A stretch of DNA of 64,000 bases from Paulinella micropora. Taxonomy: Eukaryota > Cercozoa > Imbricatea > Euglyphida > Paulinellidae. The notes beneath the pieces were generated by a model, which did no database searches, had not been told where the DNA came from, and saw nothing but the letters and a program-made list of their open reading frames with translations. Shown here in pieces: positions 49,248 through 61,031 of the stretch. How positions within the stretch are numbered: position 1 is the stretch's first letter; every line of letters starts with the position of its first letter. The DNA lies in contig WBZZ01005231.1 of assembly GCA_019918135.1 (NCBI GenBank), positions 295,001 to 359,000 of the forward strand, in the 5' to 3' direction. The translations under genes and the position numbers were made by a program.

Positions 49248-51443
49248 TATTGACTTACGATATACAGAAGAATGACTTTAATGATTATACTTTACCCAAC
49301 AGTAACGGATGACTAAAACGATTGGTAAGTATTAATAACAGAACAATAACTGGACCCACTTAATGGGGGCAGATATACCCACTCGGTCCATTAAGGTGGA
49401 TTGACATTAGTTATTCTGATAGGGGATCTAACCGCATAACCCGGTTAAATACATGGATATATTAGTTACCAAATCTATAGTCTAACACTCCCCCTGATTA
49501 CTTTAGATTAGTACAAACTGTGACATAATTAAAGATAATCCTTAAGCCTGTGGAAATATGTATTAGCATAAAAATGATGGAAATTAAATTAATATTACAC
49601 CTATCGATTATCCACTCCCTCTCCTCTCATAGGAGTAGATACATCGGCTCTGCTAACAGGGATGTCCCATTCAGAGCTATGCCCCGGCCCATAGCGCAAT
49701 ACGTGTGACTCACGTACTGTAGTCCTGTAATAGCAGTGTGACGTAGGCTCGCACCATTCAGTGCTATTCCTTAATCTAGCTACCTTTATACTGCCTTCCC
49801 AGAAACTTATTATTTCTAACTTACTTCAAGGGGAGACTCTACTGAATGAAATATCATGTTATGATACTATCATAGGCAAATATTAGTTGATCCCAGTTGA
49901 TATAAATTTGAAAAATATGCACTAATAGCCATAAACATAGAATATGTAATCATCATACATGATTTAAATAGTTAAATATCGGGGAAATATCAAGCCCGAT
50001 TAGCATTGTCTGTAACGCATTGTCTGGGTCCCTGCAAGGTTGTCAAAACTGATAAAACATAAAAATGAGCGTAAATTTTGCGTGAAATTTGCAAACCCAC
50101 ATATACCCGTCTGCACACACCAATACAACCTCATGCAATGAGACATGCACAGAAACGATAATAAACGCACATACGATTTATGATGTACAGACGATAATCT
50201 AATAAAAACAGGTATAATTACTTAATATATGACCGGGCAAATATGACTTATATACAATACACATGACAGGTAAAGATATCGCTGGATAGCAGCAAAACAA
50301 ACATGCTGGGCCTCCACAGCCTATACGCAGTTATGAACATGCCGGTTCCGCTACCTGAAGCACCTGCTGGTAAGATGTATATAGTCATAGCATATAGATA
50401 AACATGTAACCATAAGAAACAACATATGACAACATCATCATGAAATAATTCTGTATAGACGCGCAACATTACCGACATTACAACAGAAAACATCAACATG
50501 AAGATAATAACGTTAAAGGTTGCATTTTAACATTAATTATCTATTACATCTGACGGTTGTCATAGGATACAAGCATATACCGAGAAATATGAGCGATCCG
50601 ATCACATCGACAACTATGTCTACCATTTAGTTGCGCTAACAAAATTATATTCATAGTTCAAAGCTCCCTGGTGGCCTCATTGGGTCTACTTAGTTTACAA
50701 TCTATATGTCTGGTCATTACTATTACTATTAACTATTATCATGACATTAACTTCGATTTAGTCTATATAGCAAGTAGATCATCGACACATGCGATATAAT
50801 CTATGTAACATGTATAAACTTCTAATGTCGCAATAACAGCAGTGGCTCTCTCTCCCCCTCGCTTTTCGGAGTTTCATGTAGCAAAAGTGAGTTTAGTTGA
50901 TAAATATTTAGACATTCAAGGAGACAAGAGCAAAATACACAATTAATCAAAATACAGCAAACAATAATGTCATATAACGCATGGTGCGGAATGCATAATA
51001 CGACAAAGCAAAGCTATTCAATCTGCATTTCTACTGTGACATGCCCGCAGATTGGCGAGAATTGCGGGAGTGCAAGAGACACAGGGGCATTTGCCGGATT
51101 TCCTTTGGAAATTCCCCTTCACCGAGCTTGACTGAGCTCTGAGCTAAATGAGTAGGGTTAATGTCCTGAAACGATTCCATCACGGGCGACCCGGAAAACT
51201 GCCTGTGCTTACGCTCCCCCTGGTTAGCGTAACTCCATGTCGAAGTGATAGTTTTGTCCGCTCTACGAAAGAAAATCCCACGAGGGGCAAGCAAAAACCT
51301 GCAAATCTTATCGATACACGAATACGCACGAGGGGGGTTCGGGATCATATACAAAGCTGCCATATTCAAAGCGCAAACGATCAAAGGCTGAGTGTTGACT
51401 GCTACGAAAAGTAAGACACCGATGAGAGTACGAAGATCATATT

Positions 51444-52256
51444 CTAAAATGGGATGTCCGGCTTGAGTGGACGAACAACATCAGAGGTATTGGGGGACTT
51501 GGCGGGAATAGCGCCGTCATAGCCAAGCTTGAACAACACGGCTTTAATATAAATCCTCTGGTGTACAAGGATACCATTCTCGAAATGATCGAGAGAAATG
51601 TTTTTGAACGATGTGGCAACACCGAGATCCTTGCATCTCAAACCACTTTTCTGGAAGAACTTAACTAACTCAAGGTGTTCTTTCTCGTTAGCTACATGCA
51701 ATCCATCATCGTTAGCTACATGCAATCCATCATCTACATGAAATGTGATCAATGTGGTGTGCAGTGGGTTGTTGTTCTTCACAATAGAATACGATGCCTT
51801 GTCAATGGCAAGGGGTTTGAAGCCAAACTTAACCACTATCTCATTCAACACATCGTACCAAAGCCGTCCTGATTCAGGGTGGCCGTAATACGCTTTGAGA
51901 ATGAGCCACACCCACCCAACACGTTCAAAACCAGGTGGAGGACGTGCGTAGATGGTGTAAGGCATGATAGCGTGCAAATATGCAGTGACAAAGTCAACAA
52001 GCCTCAAATCTCTGTTATGAACAGCAGCGTGCGCAACAAACATGAGAAATGTGCGGTGATGAGCAGTAGGAGAATATGTACGTTTAGCATTAAAATGAAT
52101 GCCAGGTTCCATTGAATCTCCTCTTATTGCTGTTCTGGCCTTGCAATAAGTACCACCTTTAGGGTCTGGCTTTACCGTATCTACCCATGTTAGTGGTATT
52201 ATTTTACTGCCGCTTCTCCTCGCCTCTGTCTCTCTCACCCATTCGAACGATCTCAA
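51444..52256 (-). pseudogene. Copia reverse transcriptase
   Basis: 270 aa. NRDLRLVDFVTAYLHAIMPY, PPPGFERVGWVWLILKAYYG and ESGRLWYDV are copia RT segments; the active site reads FHVDDGLHVAN in place of YVDD. A 24-nt in-frame duplication repeats DDGLHVAN immediately after it. A downstream minus-strand frame (51031-51384) may be the remainder. Confidence 0.85.
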
Positions 52257-53051
52257 TTCTTCCTGCTGCTGTATCTCTTTTTCTCTCTTGCTGCCTTCTT
52301 GTCTTGTGGTTTGATATCGGGAGGCAGTTCAATGGCAGAGTAAAAGCAAGCATTATGAGCAAAATCGGGTACTACCTCAAGCAATTTTGCGGCAGGCAAT
52401 ATGGGTGGTGGTTGTGTTGACGCTACAGTAGCTGGTGCTACACTAACTGGAGGAGGAATTGGTTGCTTCTGGGGTCTGATTCTCTTCTGTCCCGCGGGTA
52501 TGAGATTATCTCCTGATATCTCACCCTGCGTCCATGAACGAAAAGTAGCGGGGTTGGGCTTATTTGGAGATAATACTGACTGAGTTTGTTCTCCTTCGTC
52601 CAACTTGGGCACAACTGGGGTTTCTACGCTGACCTATGGGGTTTATAAGACTTGTCGTACCGACTGAAATGATCCTAAATTTCTCTATCTCACTATCTAA
52701 CAATCTCTCTGCTTTTCCCTCTCCGAAGTCTGTGTAGTGCGTAGGTTCCATCTTTCCTGAGATTGCTTTCAAAGCTCCCCCTGGACGAATGGCACGTCCC
52801 TTTCTGATATGTGTGCGCCACTGCTCTCCATATTGAGTCTGGGCCCATTTTTCTCCAAATTCTGGGGCAGGAACTGCTACTTCAACTCCCTGCAATGGGT
52901 CCAGTCGGTTCGACAGTCTTGCCTTCCTAATCTTTGCTTTGGGAAAGGCTATCGAACTGACTGGCGGTGTACTGACACTCTCTTTTTCTGCGATTTCGCT
53001 TCTCGTGTTGAGGACAGAAGATCTCGAAGTGGTTTCATTTTCTTCTTTCAC

Positions 53052-53357
53052 TTGACCCCGATTTCAGTTTTCTTTAAGTTGCAGTCCGTTATTGCCAATT
53101 CGACTGTCGAAGCTGAGATTATAGCCGCAAATGAGGCGGTTAGGGAGGCAGAAGCCATTCGGAAGGTGCTGATAGATATGGGTTACTCGCCGGGCACCAT
53201 CCCGATCCTCGAGGATAACTCAGGAGCTATCTCATTGTCGGCTCGCGGCTTGGGTGAAAACCCTACTAAACACATTGCAGTGCGTTTTCATTACTTGGTC
53301 GACAGATGCCGTGCAAGGTCCATGCAGTTGTACAAAATTGCGTCAAAGAAAAATTAG
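53052..53357 (+). pseudogene. Copia RNase H segment in inverted orientation (copy 1)
   Basis: Plus strand: VIANSTVEAEIIAANEAVRE, RKVLIDMGYSPGTIPILEDN and NPTKHIAVRFHYLVDRCRAR are copia RNase H signatures. All other coding parts of the element are on the minus strand, so this segment is inverted between two integrase-to-RT linker fragments. Confidence 0.8.
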
Positions 53358-53905
53358 CAGATTACCTGACTTTGTGAGTTTCCTCCCGGATCATGGACTT
53401 GTGGGGTGACTGGTGGGGACAACTGTTCGGCATCCATATCACTATCACTTTCCACTGCCACAACTTCTTTTTCCACAACTACAGAAGACCTAGAAGCACC
53501 CGAAATGGGCAAACCCTGTTTCCTAGGATAATTTCCCACTTCAGATCCCTCTATTTCTACAGCGTCGACGATCCCGCTTTCTTGATTGTTCTCAACAACT
53601 CCCCCTGCTGTACGAGACTTTGGGGCTGGTGGATCCTTATTCCAATTTACCCTCTCTAACTTCTCGTCCTCTAGGGGGTCTATCTTGAGAACTTTAGCAG
53701 CTACTCTTTTTCCCATACGATTCACATCGAAACGAACATCTCTCAGATCTCCGTATATACGTTTGCCTATAGGATCATACACTCTGTAGTATCCTGTTGT
53801 TGGTTCGTACCATAGAAATATTACAGGCACACCCTTGGGCTCTCCCTTCTTACTCTCCACCTTCATGATAGCAGCACAACCAGTGAATGGGTTTTAGGTG
53901 TGACA

Positions 53906-54487
53906 TTAGCGGTTTTTCTTGAAGATGGCCTCAAAAGGGGAAATACCCTTGAACCTTCCGTGTGCGTTAGGTATTCTATTTTCGATGTAAGTAGAGTTCT
54001 TTTCCATGTCTGTCCAAAAACTTATGGGCAAACCCGCGTCAAGTCTGGCAGCTGTTGCTGGGCCTTCCATGGTTAGATGTGATCTTTCTATCACTGCATT
54101 ACTCTTACTGTGGCCCTTAGGGGACTGGTAGAATTCTATTCCTGTACGCTTAACCCAGGACTTAAAAACTTCGTATCCCCTATACTCCTGATCTGACTTG
54201 ACCATTCTAACAGGATTTCCTGTCTGACGTTCAAAAAATGCAACTGCCTCAAGAAAATAGTCGAAAAACACTCGTTCTTTTGTTTTAGGTAGTAGTCCTT
54301 TACGTATCCGCTAGCTACGCACTTAATGGTGTACTTGTATTTCCTACCATCATGAGACAATACTACGTAAAACTGAGCATCCATGACTAAGCATTCTCCT
54401 GGGGCCCAATCCCTGTCATGTCTGTTCTTCGAACTGTGATCTACTTCTCGCATGTTAGCTAGACTACAGCACTCACACTTTCTCACG
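53906..54487 (-). pseudogene. Copia integrase, truncated copy
   Basis: VMDAQFYVVLSHDGRKYKYT, VKSDQEYRGYEVFKSWV and HSKSNAVIERSHLTMEG carry the D, D and E of the integrase core across a frameshift near 54270. The N-terminal zinc region is cut by the duplication junction. Confidence 0.8.
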
Positions 54488-54940
54488 TCCAACTTGGGCA
54501 CAACTGGGGTTTCTACGCTGACCTATGGGGTTTATAAGACTTGTCGTACCGACTGAAATGATCCTAAATTTCTCTATCTCACTATCTAACAATCTCTCTG
54601 CTTTTCCCTCTCCGAAGTCTGTGTAGTGCGTAGGTTCCATCTTTCCTGAGATTGCTTTCAAAGCTCCCCCTGGACGAATGGCACGTCCCTTTCTGATATG
54701 TGTGCGCCACTGCTCTCCATATTGAGTCTGGGCCCATTTTTCTCCAAATTCTGGGGCAGGAACTGCTACTTCAACTCCCTGCAATGGGTCCAGTCGGTTC
54801 GACAGTCTTGCCTTCCTAATCTTTGCTTTGGGAAAGGCTATCGAACTGACTGGCGGTGTACTGACACTCTCTTTTTCTGCGATTTCGCTTCTCGTGTTGA
54901 GGACAGAAGATCTCGAAGTGGTTTCATTTTCTTCTTTCAC

Positions 54941-55246
54941 TTGACCCCGATTTCAGTTTTCTTTAAGTTGCAGTCCGTTATTGCCAATTCGACTGTCGAA
55001 GCTGAGATTATAGCCGCAAATGAGGCGGTTAGGGAGGCAGAAGCCATTCGGAAGGTGCTGATAGATATGGGTTACTCGCCGGGCACCATCCCGATCCTCG
55101 AGGATAACTCAGGAGCTATCTCATTGTCGGCTCGCGGCTTGGGTGAAAACCCTACTAAACACATTGCAGTGCGTTTTCATTACTTGGTCGACAGATGCCG
55201 TGCAAGGTCCATGCAGTTGTACAAAATTGCGTCAAAGAAAAATTAG
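54941..55246 (+). pseudogene. Copia RNase H segment in inverted orientation (copy 2)
   Basis: Identical to 53052-53357, displaced by 1,889 bp; the inversion therefore came before the tandem duplication. Confidence 0.8.
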
Positions 55247-55794
55247 CAGATTACCTGACTTTGTGAGTTTCCTCCCGGATCATGGACTTGTGGGGTGACT
55301 GGTGGGGACAACTGTTCGGCATCCATATCACTATCACTTTCCACTGCCACAACTTCTTTTTCCACAACTACAGAAGACCTAGAAGCACCCGAAATGGGCA
55401 AACCCTGTTTCCTAGGATAATTTCCCACTTCAGATCCCTCTATTTCTACAGCGTCGACGATCCCGCTTTCTTGATTGTTCTCAACAACTCCCCCTGCTGT
55501 ACGAGACTTTGGGGCTGGTGGATCCTTATTCCAATTTACCCTCTCTAACTTCTCGTCCTCTAGGGGGTCTATCTTGAGAACTTTAGCAGCTACTCTTTTT
55601 CCCATACGATTCACATCGAAACGAACATCTCTCAGATCTCCGTATATACGTTTGCCTATAGGATCATACACTCTGTAGTATCCTGTTGTTGGTTCGTACC
55701 ATAGAAATATTACAGGCACACCCTTGGGCTCTCCCTTCTTACTCTCCACCTTCATGATAGCAGCACAACCAGTGAATGGGTTTTAGGTGTGACA

Positions 55795-56459
55795 TTAGCG
55801 GTTTTTCTTGAAGATGGCCTCAAAAGGGGAAATACCCTTGAACCTTCCGTGTGCGTTAGGTATTCTATTTTCGATGTAAGTAGAGTTCTTTTCCATGTCT
55901 GTCCAAAAACTTATGGGCAAACCCGCGTCAAGTCTGGCAGCTGTTGCTGGGCCTTCCATGGTTAGATGTGATCTTTCTATCACTGCATTACTCTTACTGT
56001 GGCCCTTAGGGGACTGGTAGAATTCTATTCCTGTACGCTTAACCCAGGACTTAAAAACTTCGTATCCCCTATACTCCTGATCTGACTTGACCATTCTAAC
56101 AGGATTTCCTGTCTGACGTTCAAAAAATGCAACTGCCTCAAGAAAATAGTCGAAAAACACTCGTTCTTTTGTTTTAGGTAGTAGTCCTTTACGTATCCGC
56201 TAGCTACGCACTTAATGGTGTACTTGTATTTCCTACCATCATGAGACAATACTACGTAAAACTGAGCATCCATGACTAAGCATTCTCCTGGGGCCCAATC
56301 CCTGTCATGTCTGTTCTTCGAACTGTGATCTACTTCTCGCATGTTAGCTAGACTACAGCACTCACACTTTCTCACGGCTTCTCTCCAATCCTTTCCTATG
56401 ATCCATCCCTGCGCCTTAGCTAGCCTATCAATCGCCGCACCGCCTCTATGTAATGTCAT
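55795..56459 (-). pseudogene. Copia integrase, longer copy
   Basis: As the truncated copy but with the N-terminal LHRGGAAIDRLAKAQGW and CECCSLANM, the HHCC zinc region. Frameshift near 56160. Confidence 0.82.
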
Positions 56460-56747
56460 GCGGTGAAGTATAACGAAATGGATGTTCTTGCTCGCATCTG
56501 GTCGGACAACGGGTAAGAGGTATGAGAATGGTATGTGTCGTTGTTTACTTTCTCTCCAAGTTGAGTGTCACATTCGTACGTGTATGGCACATAGTTACAA
56601 CCATGGTCACATCCCCATCCTCAAACACATGCTGATACATTTCCACAAAATGGATAACCTGTGATAGCATTTGGTGCAGTGAATTGTTGTGTGGCACTGT
56701 GGTTTATGTGCTTCTTCTTTCGATCCTTCAGTTTAGCAAGCTTCTTC

Positions 56748-57974
56748 CTACTGCCAACCTGCTTCCCTGTGTGTGTGGGTAAAAGATGAGGTTAGGATCG
56801 AGTTGCTTATGCCAGGCTTATCCCAAACGTATATGTTGTTTTGGGCTCTGCGACCTTGCGCAAGGATTGCTCCCTTATCAACTGGTATGGGTTTGTCTAG
56901 CAAAATGATCTGTCCATTCTGATGCAATACAGCATTTCCCGAATTATCCCAAGTGGCGGTAGATATCAGGGTGTATGGCAGATCTGGGTTGTATACCGCA
57001 TTCCTATCAACTACGTCTATCTCTTCTCCGACTCCCGCTAACTGCACTGACAACTGACCTTTCAGGGTTGTAGTTATAATGATGTTAGCTGTTCTGAACT
57101 TGGCCTGTCCTTTCACTAGATTAGTGAACAGTTCTTTGTTGGGTGATATGTTTGTGCTACAAGCACCATCGTCAACTATACTATCTCTAGACAGATTGAC
57201 CATAGCATGGGCATTGTGCATGATACTACCACCTTCATTCCTTTCCTCATCTTCTTCTTCAGCTCCCGGCTCTTCAATCGGACTTGGTCTGGGGACAGGA
57301 CCTAAGATCTCTTGAATGTAAGGGTGCGAATTAGTATAAGCGATATAAGGAAAACTTATGGCAAATTGGGTAGCGTCTGCATCCTCACTTTTTATACACA
57401 TGATTACTACATACTGTTCTATGACTGTGCGTAAACCTGAATAAAAGACGTTTATTGTTTCATCCCGGTTGTATGCTCCCGCCGATCTGAAATCGACTGC
57501 GAAACTCCCCCGGTGAGTGGCATCAAACAATTCAGTGAAGTAGCTTTCTATTCTACCCGGTTGATTGTGCGGCGGCGATGCTACGCTGGTATTAGCCGTA
57601 GGAGCACTACCGCTGTCCTGTATACTAGCACTAGCTGGCACTGTATTACTCTCTGCACTACTTATGGTGCATTTAGCAGAGACAGACTGATTTGTACTAC
57701 TGGTACTACTAGCTTGACTAGCTGCTAGAGACCCTGTTGTGTTACTAGAGCTACTACTTGCCGCTTGTGCTGCGAATAATGATGGCAATGCTTTAACATC
57801 AAGGTAGGACCTATAGCTACTCTTTTCCCTACGTCTGATAACAGTTTCTCCCCCGCTGTCATCTGAATCTACCCTATCTTTACTACCTGGGGTATCTGGG
57901 GTTTCTGTAGCTGCTCTTCTTTCGTATCCTATCTCCTTGAGTTCCGATTTAGTGAGATAATTTGAAGGGGACAT
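56748..57974 (-). pseudogene. Copia protease region
   Basis: 408 codons. SIVDDGACSTNISPNKELF is the retropepsin site, with DDGA in place of the usual D-S-G-A, followed by a TLISTATWDNSGNAVLHQNG flap-type segment. The upstream part is Ser/Thr-rich. It follows gag on the same strand; a stop separates them. Confidence 0.65.
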
Positions 57975-58130
57975 CCACTTATTCGGGAATTGACCATACT
58001 GACTGCTGTCTGGGTTTGTTCAATCTCCCGGAGTATGTTCAAAGAATTCCTCTTCTTCGTCATCTCTTTCTGATCGGTCAGTTCTTGCTGTCTCATTTAC
58101 TCCTTCGTTTACGCTCTCACTCTGACTAGC

Positions 58131-60621
58131 TTATGTCGATGCTGGGCTAACTGGTTGAGCACTATCCATCCTGACTACATGAGGTGATCTAGGCCTATCA
58201 CTGTTCACGTATAAGGCCATAGTTCCTATCTTGAGTTCATCTGGTGGAATATTGCTAGAGATCGCTGCTAAGTGTGTTGGGAGCAAAGGACATCCATCCT
58301 GATCTCTTGCAATCCCTTTGTAAACATGATCGTATAGAACGGGGTCTCTAATCTCTGCTAGCGCAGCTATCATGAGAGCTTTCTCTTCTTCTGTCATTTT
58401 AGGGCTTTTGTCAGAGTCTGGTCTGAGTTTTGGCTTGTGAAACACACAGTTTTTGAACCTAGTCAGCCTCCAGGCTGCGCTTGCTCCCGGTCCTCCTTTC
58501 CTACAAAGGCCTAAGGTCCACTTACATCGCTTGCCTGTCTCTCTGACTATGCTCTCGCATTTCTCGTTATCGGGGATCAAAAGCTCCTCTGGTGTCTCAA
58601 TCTTTCTTGATCTCCAAACCTTAGCATAATTAAAATTAACTGGTTCTAAGGGGATAGTGTCAATGGGGACAACACCAAAAAGCTCTGTCAAAACTAACGA
58701 GAGATCGCGCCTAAATGTCTACTCTGTGCTTCTAATAATGCGTATTTCAGCAAAAAGTCGCTAGTGAAGTATGGGACGTGAAAGATGCTGGGGTCAATCC
58801 CTCTAAACTCCTGTGGGGGTCTAGCTAGGGGTTTAACTTGCTGGTGAGTACGTTGGATGAGAATGGAGATAGGGTTGGTCTGAGGCCTACTCTTACTCTC
58901 CCTCTTCTTCACTTCCACGTTCATGTGTATCCACTGTATGAGCTGTAGTGAGTCCTCAGTCTCGTCATTGTCATCATCTTTCTGACTACCCTGATCTGAC
59001 TGTTCTGATGACTCTACTTCTTCATCCTCTAGTGGAGCTACTGACTCTTTCTCGTCTTGTGATGATTCGTTCTCTTCCTCTTCCTGCTCCTCACCTACAC
59101 AAATGAACTTACCCTTCCTAGGCCCTTTTCTCTTGTTCATTGTGCTGCCTTTCCTTAGCTTGTGTTTAGAGCTATGCTTGTCAGAAGAGCTATCCTTTTG
59201 AGTGGGTTTACGTGGTCTGTCAAATGACTTAGGCTTAGTTGTCTTTCCCTGTCTTGCTGATATGCTTTTAGTGAAAGAGCAATCACTGCCTGTGTGTCTG
59301 ACACCTCGTTTTCCCTCTCTGCAATCTGTTCGTACACACCTCGCCGTACATTCATAACACATATGCCCAGCTTGCTTGCAGCAGTAGCATTTTAGTTCAG
59401 AATGTTTCGTCGACACTGTACTAAATACTACCTGCTTTCCTTTTTGCGGTGTTATTACTTCCCTGTACAGTTTTTCGTTGTTGTACTCTTGTGTGACCTG
59501 CACTATCTTTAGGGTTAGATGTTTCCAGTCCCATCTTTGATCCATGTGCTGCCATGTAGTGTAAAGGGTTGACATAGGGTCTAGGTGTTGTAGGAGTCTA
59601 AATACTTCTTACTTTTCTTGTAGTCTAACTCTGCTCTTCCTTCTTCTAACTCGACTTGTCTGACTAGTGTCTTACTTTGTAAGCCATGTTTCTACCTTAC
59701 TCATCGAACTAGGACCCTGCATAGCGTCTAGCTTGTCTAATCGACCTGCCTTAGCTATGTCGTCTAATTCTCTGTTCTTGTCTACTATAGCTTTCCAGAA
59801 TTTTGCTGGTTCACCTTCTGCTTCAGGCAACAATGCCATAGCATCCGGATTCAGCTGACATGAGGAAATAAGGTAAGCGAGCAACTCTTCAGCTCTCTTC
59901 TTCTCCTCGTGTGATCTTGCTTTTCTTCATCCTCTATCTCTCTCTGTTTGACTGACTGTGACGTTGGTCTGTCTGACGGTGATTTAGAGGAAGGTGTTAG
60001 CTGTGTAGGCTCACTCTTGACTGTGCTGGGAAAGACTATGACTCTTCCCTCTAAGCAAGGAATTAATAATGGGTTAACTAACCTTATAACAGCTATCAAG
60101 GTAGTCTCATACGTCTTAAAGTCTTTTATATTCCTTGAGAGGGGAGGAATTTTTAGATCTAGTTTCACTTTCGGGAAGGTATGTGAGGCCACTTTTTACC
60201 TTAGTGCTTACCCAAGCTACTTGATCAGAGACTTGTTGAGCGTACGTCAGCAAAAGGAGAGCAAAGCTTCTTGTCCCGACGACTGGAACTGTTGGTTTTT
60301 GGGGTTTCCTGCCACAGCTGGGGGTCCTTCAGATCAGCCCACTGCGGAAAAAGTTCAACGTCGGCGGCTGACGCCAAACGAATGAATGAGCTCTTTGCTA
60401 GTGGGGTCGAACGTAAACGGGCCACTGCTAGAATGCTCACCCAACACCGGATCAAAGCCAGGACTGTTGTGCAGAAAAAGGTTGCCGGGAACCGTCGTTG
60501 CCGGCTGAACTGGGAGCTGGACGTCTGGCTTCCTTCGCCACTGTCCACGGAACGTTCCTCGAGGAACTCTTGACGCCTTGGTGGGCTGGCTGGCTGAGCT
60601 CGAACGGCCTCTAACCATCAC
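58131..60621 (-). pseudogene. Copia gag region, fragmented
   Basis: Fragments at 59672-60192, 58694-59575 (zinc knuckle CYCCKQAGHMCYEC, then an acidic/Ser-rich stretch) and 58131-58691 (ending before the protease). Frames change between fragments. A Pro/Ser-rich stretch at 60225-60621 next to the 5' LTR has no recognised domain. Confidence 0.6.
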
Positions 60622-61031
60622 CCACTGCGCTGAGATTCAGCTCAACTCGCACAGTGCCACTCCAGTTACCTATCAACCACACACAGTAGACAGAAATTAG
60701 TTCTGCTCTGACACCAAACACGAACAAGACAACGTCCCTCTGGGTGTAGGTGCCAGCTTTCTTCGGTTCTTGGAAACACTCTCCAAGGGGTCCAGCGCAA
60801 CGGCGCTTCAAAGCTTCATAACCTATTGACTGACGATATACCGAAGAATGACTTTAACTTTACCCAACAGTAACGATTAAAAAGATTGGTAAGTATTAAT
60901 AACAGAACAATAACTGGACCCACTTCATGGGGGCAGATATACCCACTCGGTCCATTAAGGTGGATTGGCATTAGTTATTCTGATAGGGGTAAATGCATGG
61001 ATATATTAGTTACTAAATCTATAGTCTAACA

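Larger units (their letters stand above)
52599..56376. repeat. 1,889-bp tandem duplication inside the copia element
   Basis: Unit 52599-54487 is repeated at 54488-56376; every reading frame in one is identical in the other. The junction shares the dinucleotide CG. Each unit holds a linker region, an inverted RNase H piece and part of integrase. Confidence 0.9.
49248..61031 (-). mobile_element. Ty1/copia LTR retrotransposon, minus strand, degenerate
   Basis: LTRs at 49248-49487 (240 bp) and 60824-61031 (208 bp) are direct repeats that read TGTTAGACTATAG...CAATA on the minus strand. The 5-bp duplication GTATT flanks both sides (49243-49247 and 61032-61036). A purine tract (AGGGGGAG) directly precedes the 3' LTR, and GGTTATGAAGCTTTG directly follows the 5' LTR as primer-binding site. 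On the minus strand the order is gag, zinc knuckle, protease, integrase, reverse transcriptase, as in copia. Stops and frameshifts are many. 49488-51030 is noncoding 3' DNA with nothing recognised. Confidence 0.88.

Noticed and set aside
53393-53659. Plus-strand frames opposite the copia linker
   Set aside because: Shadows of minus-strand pol sequence, repeated identically in the duplication.
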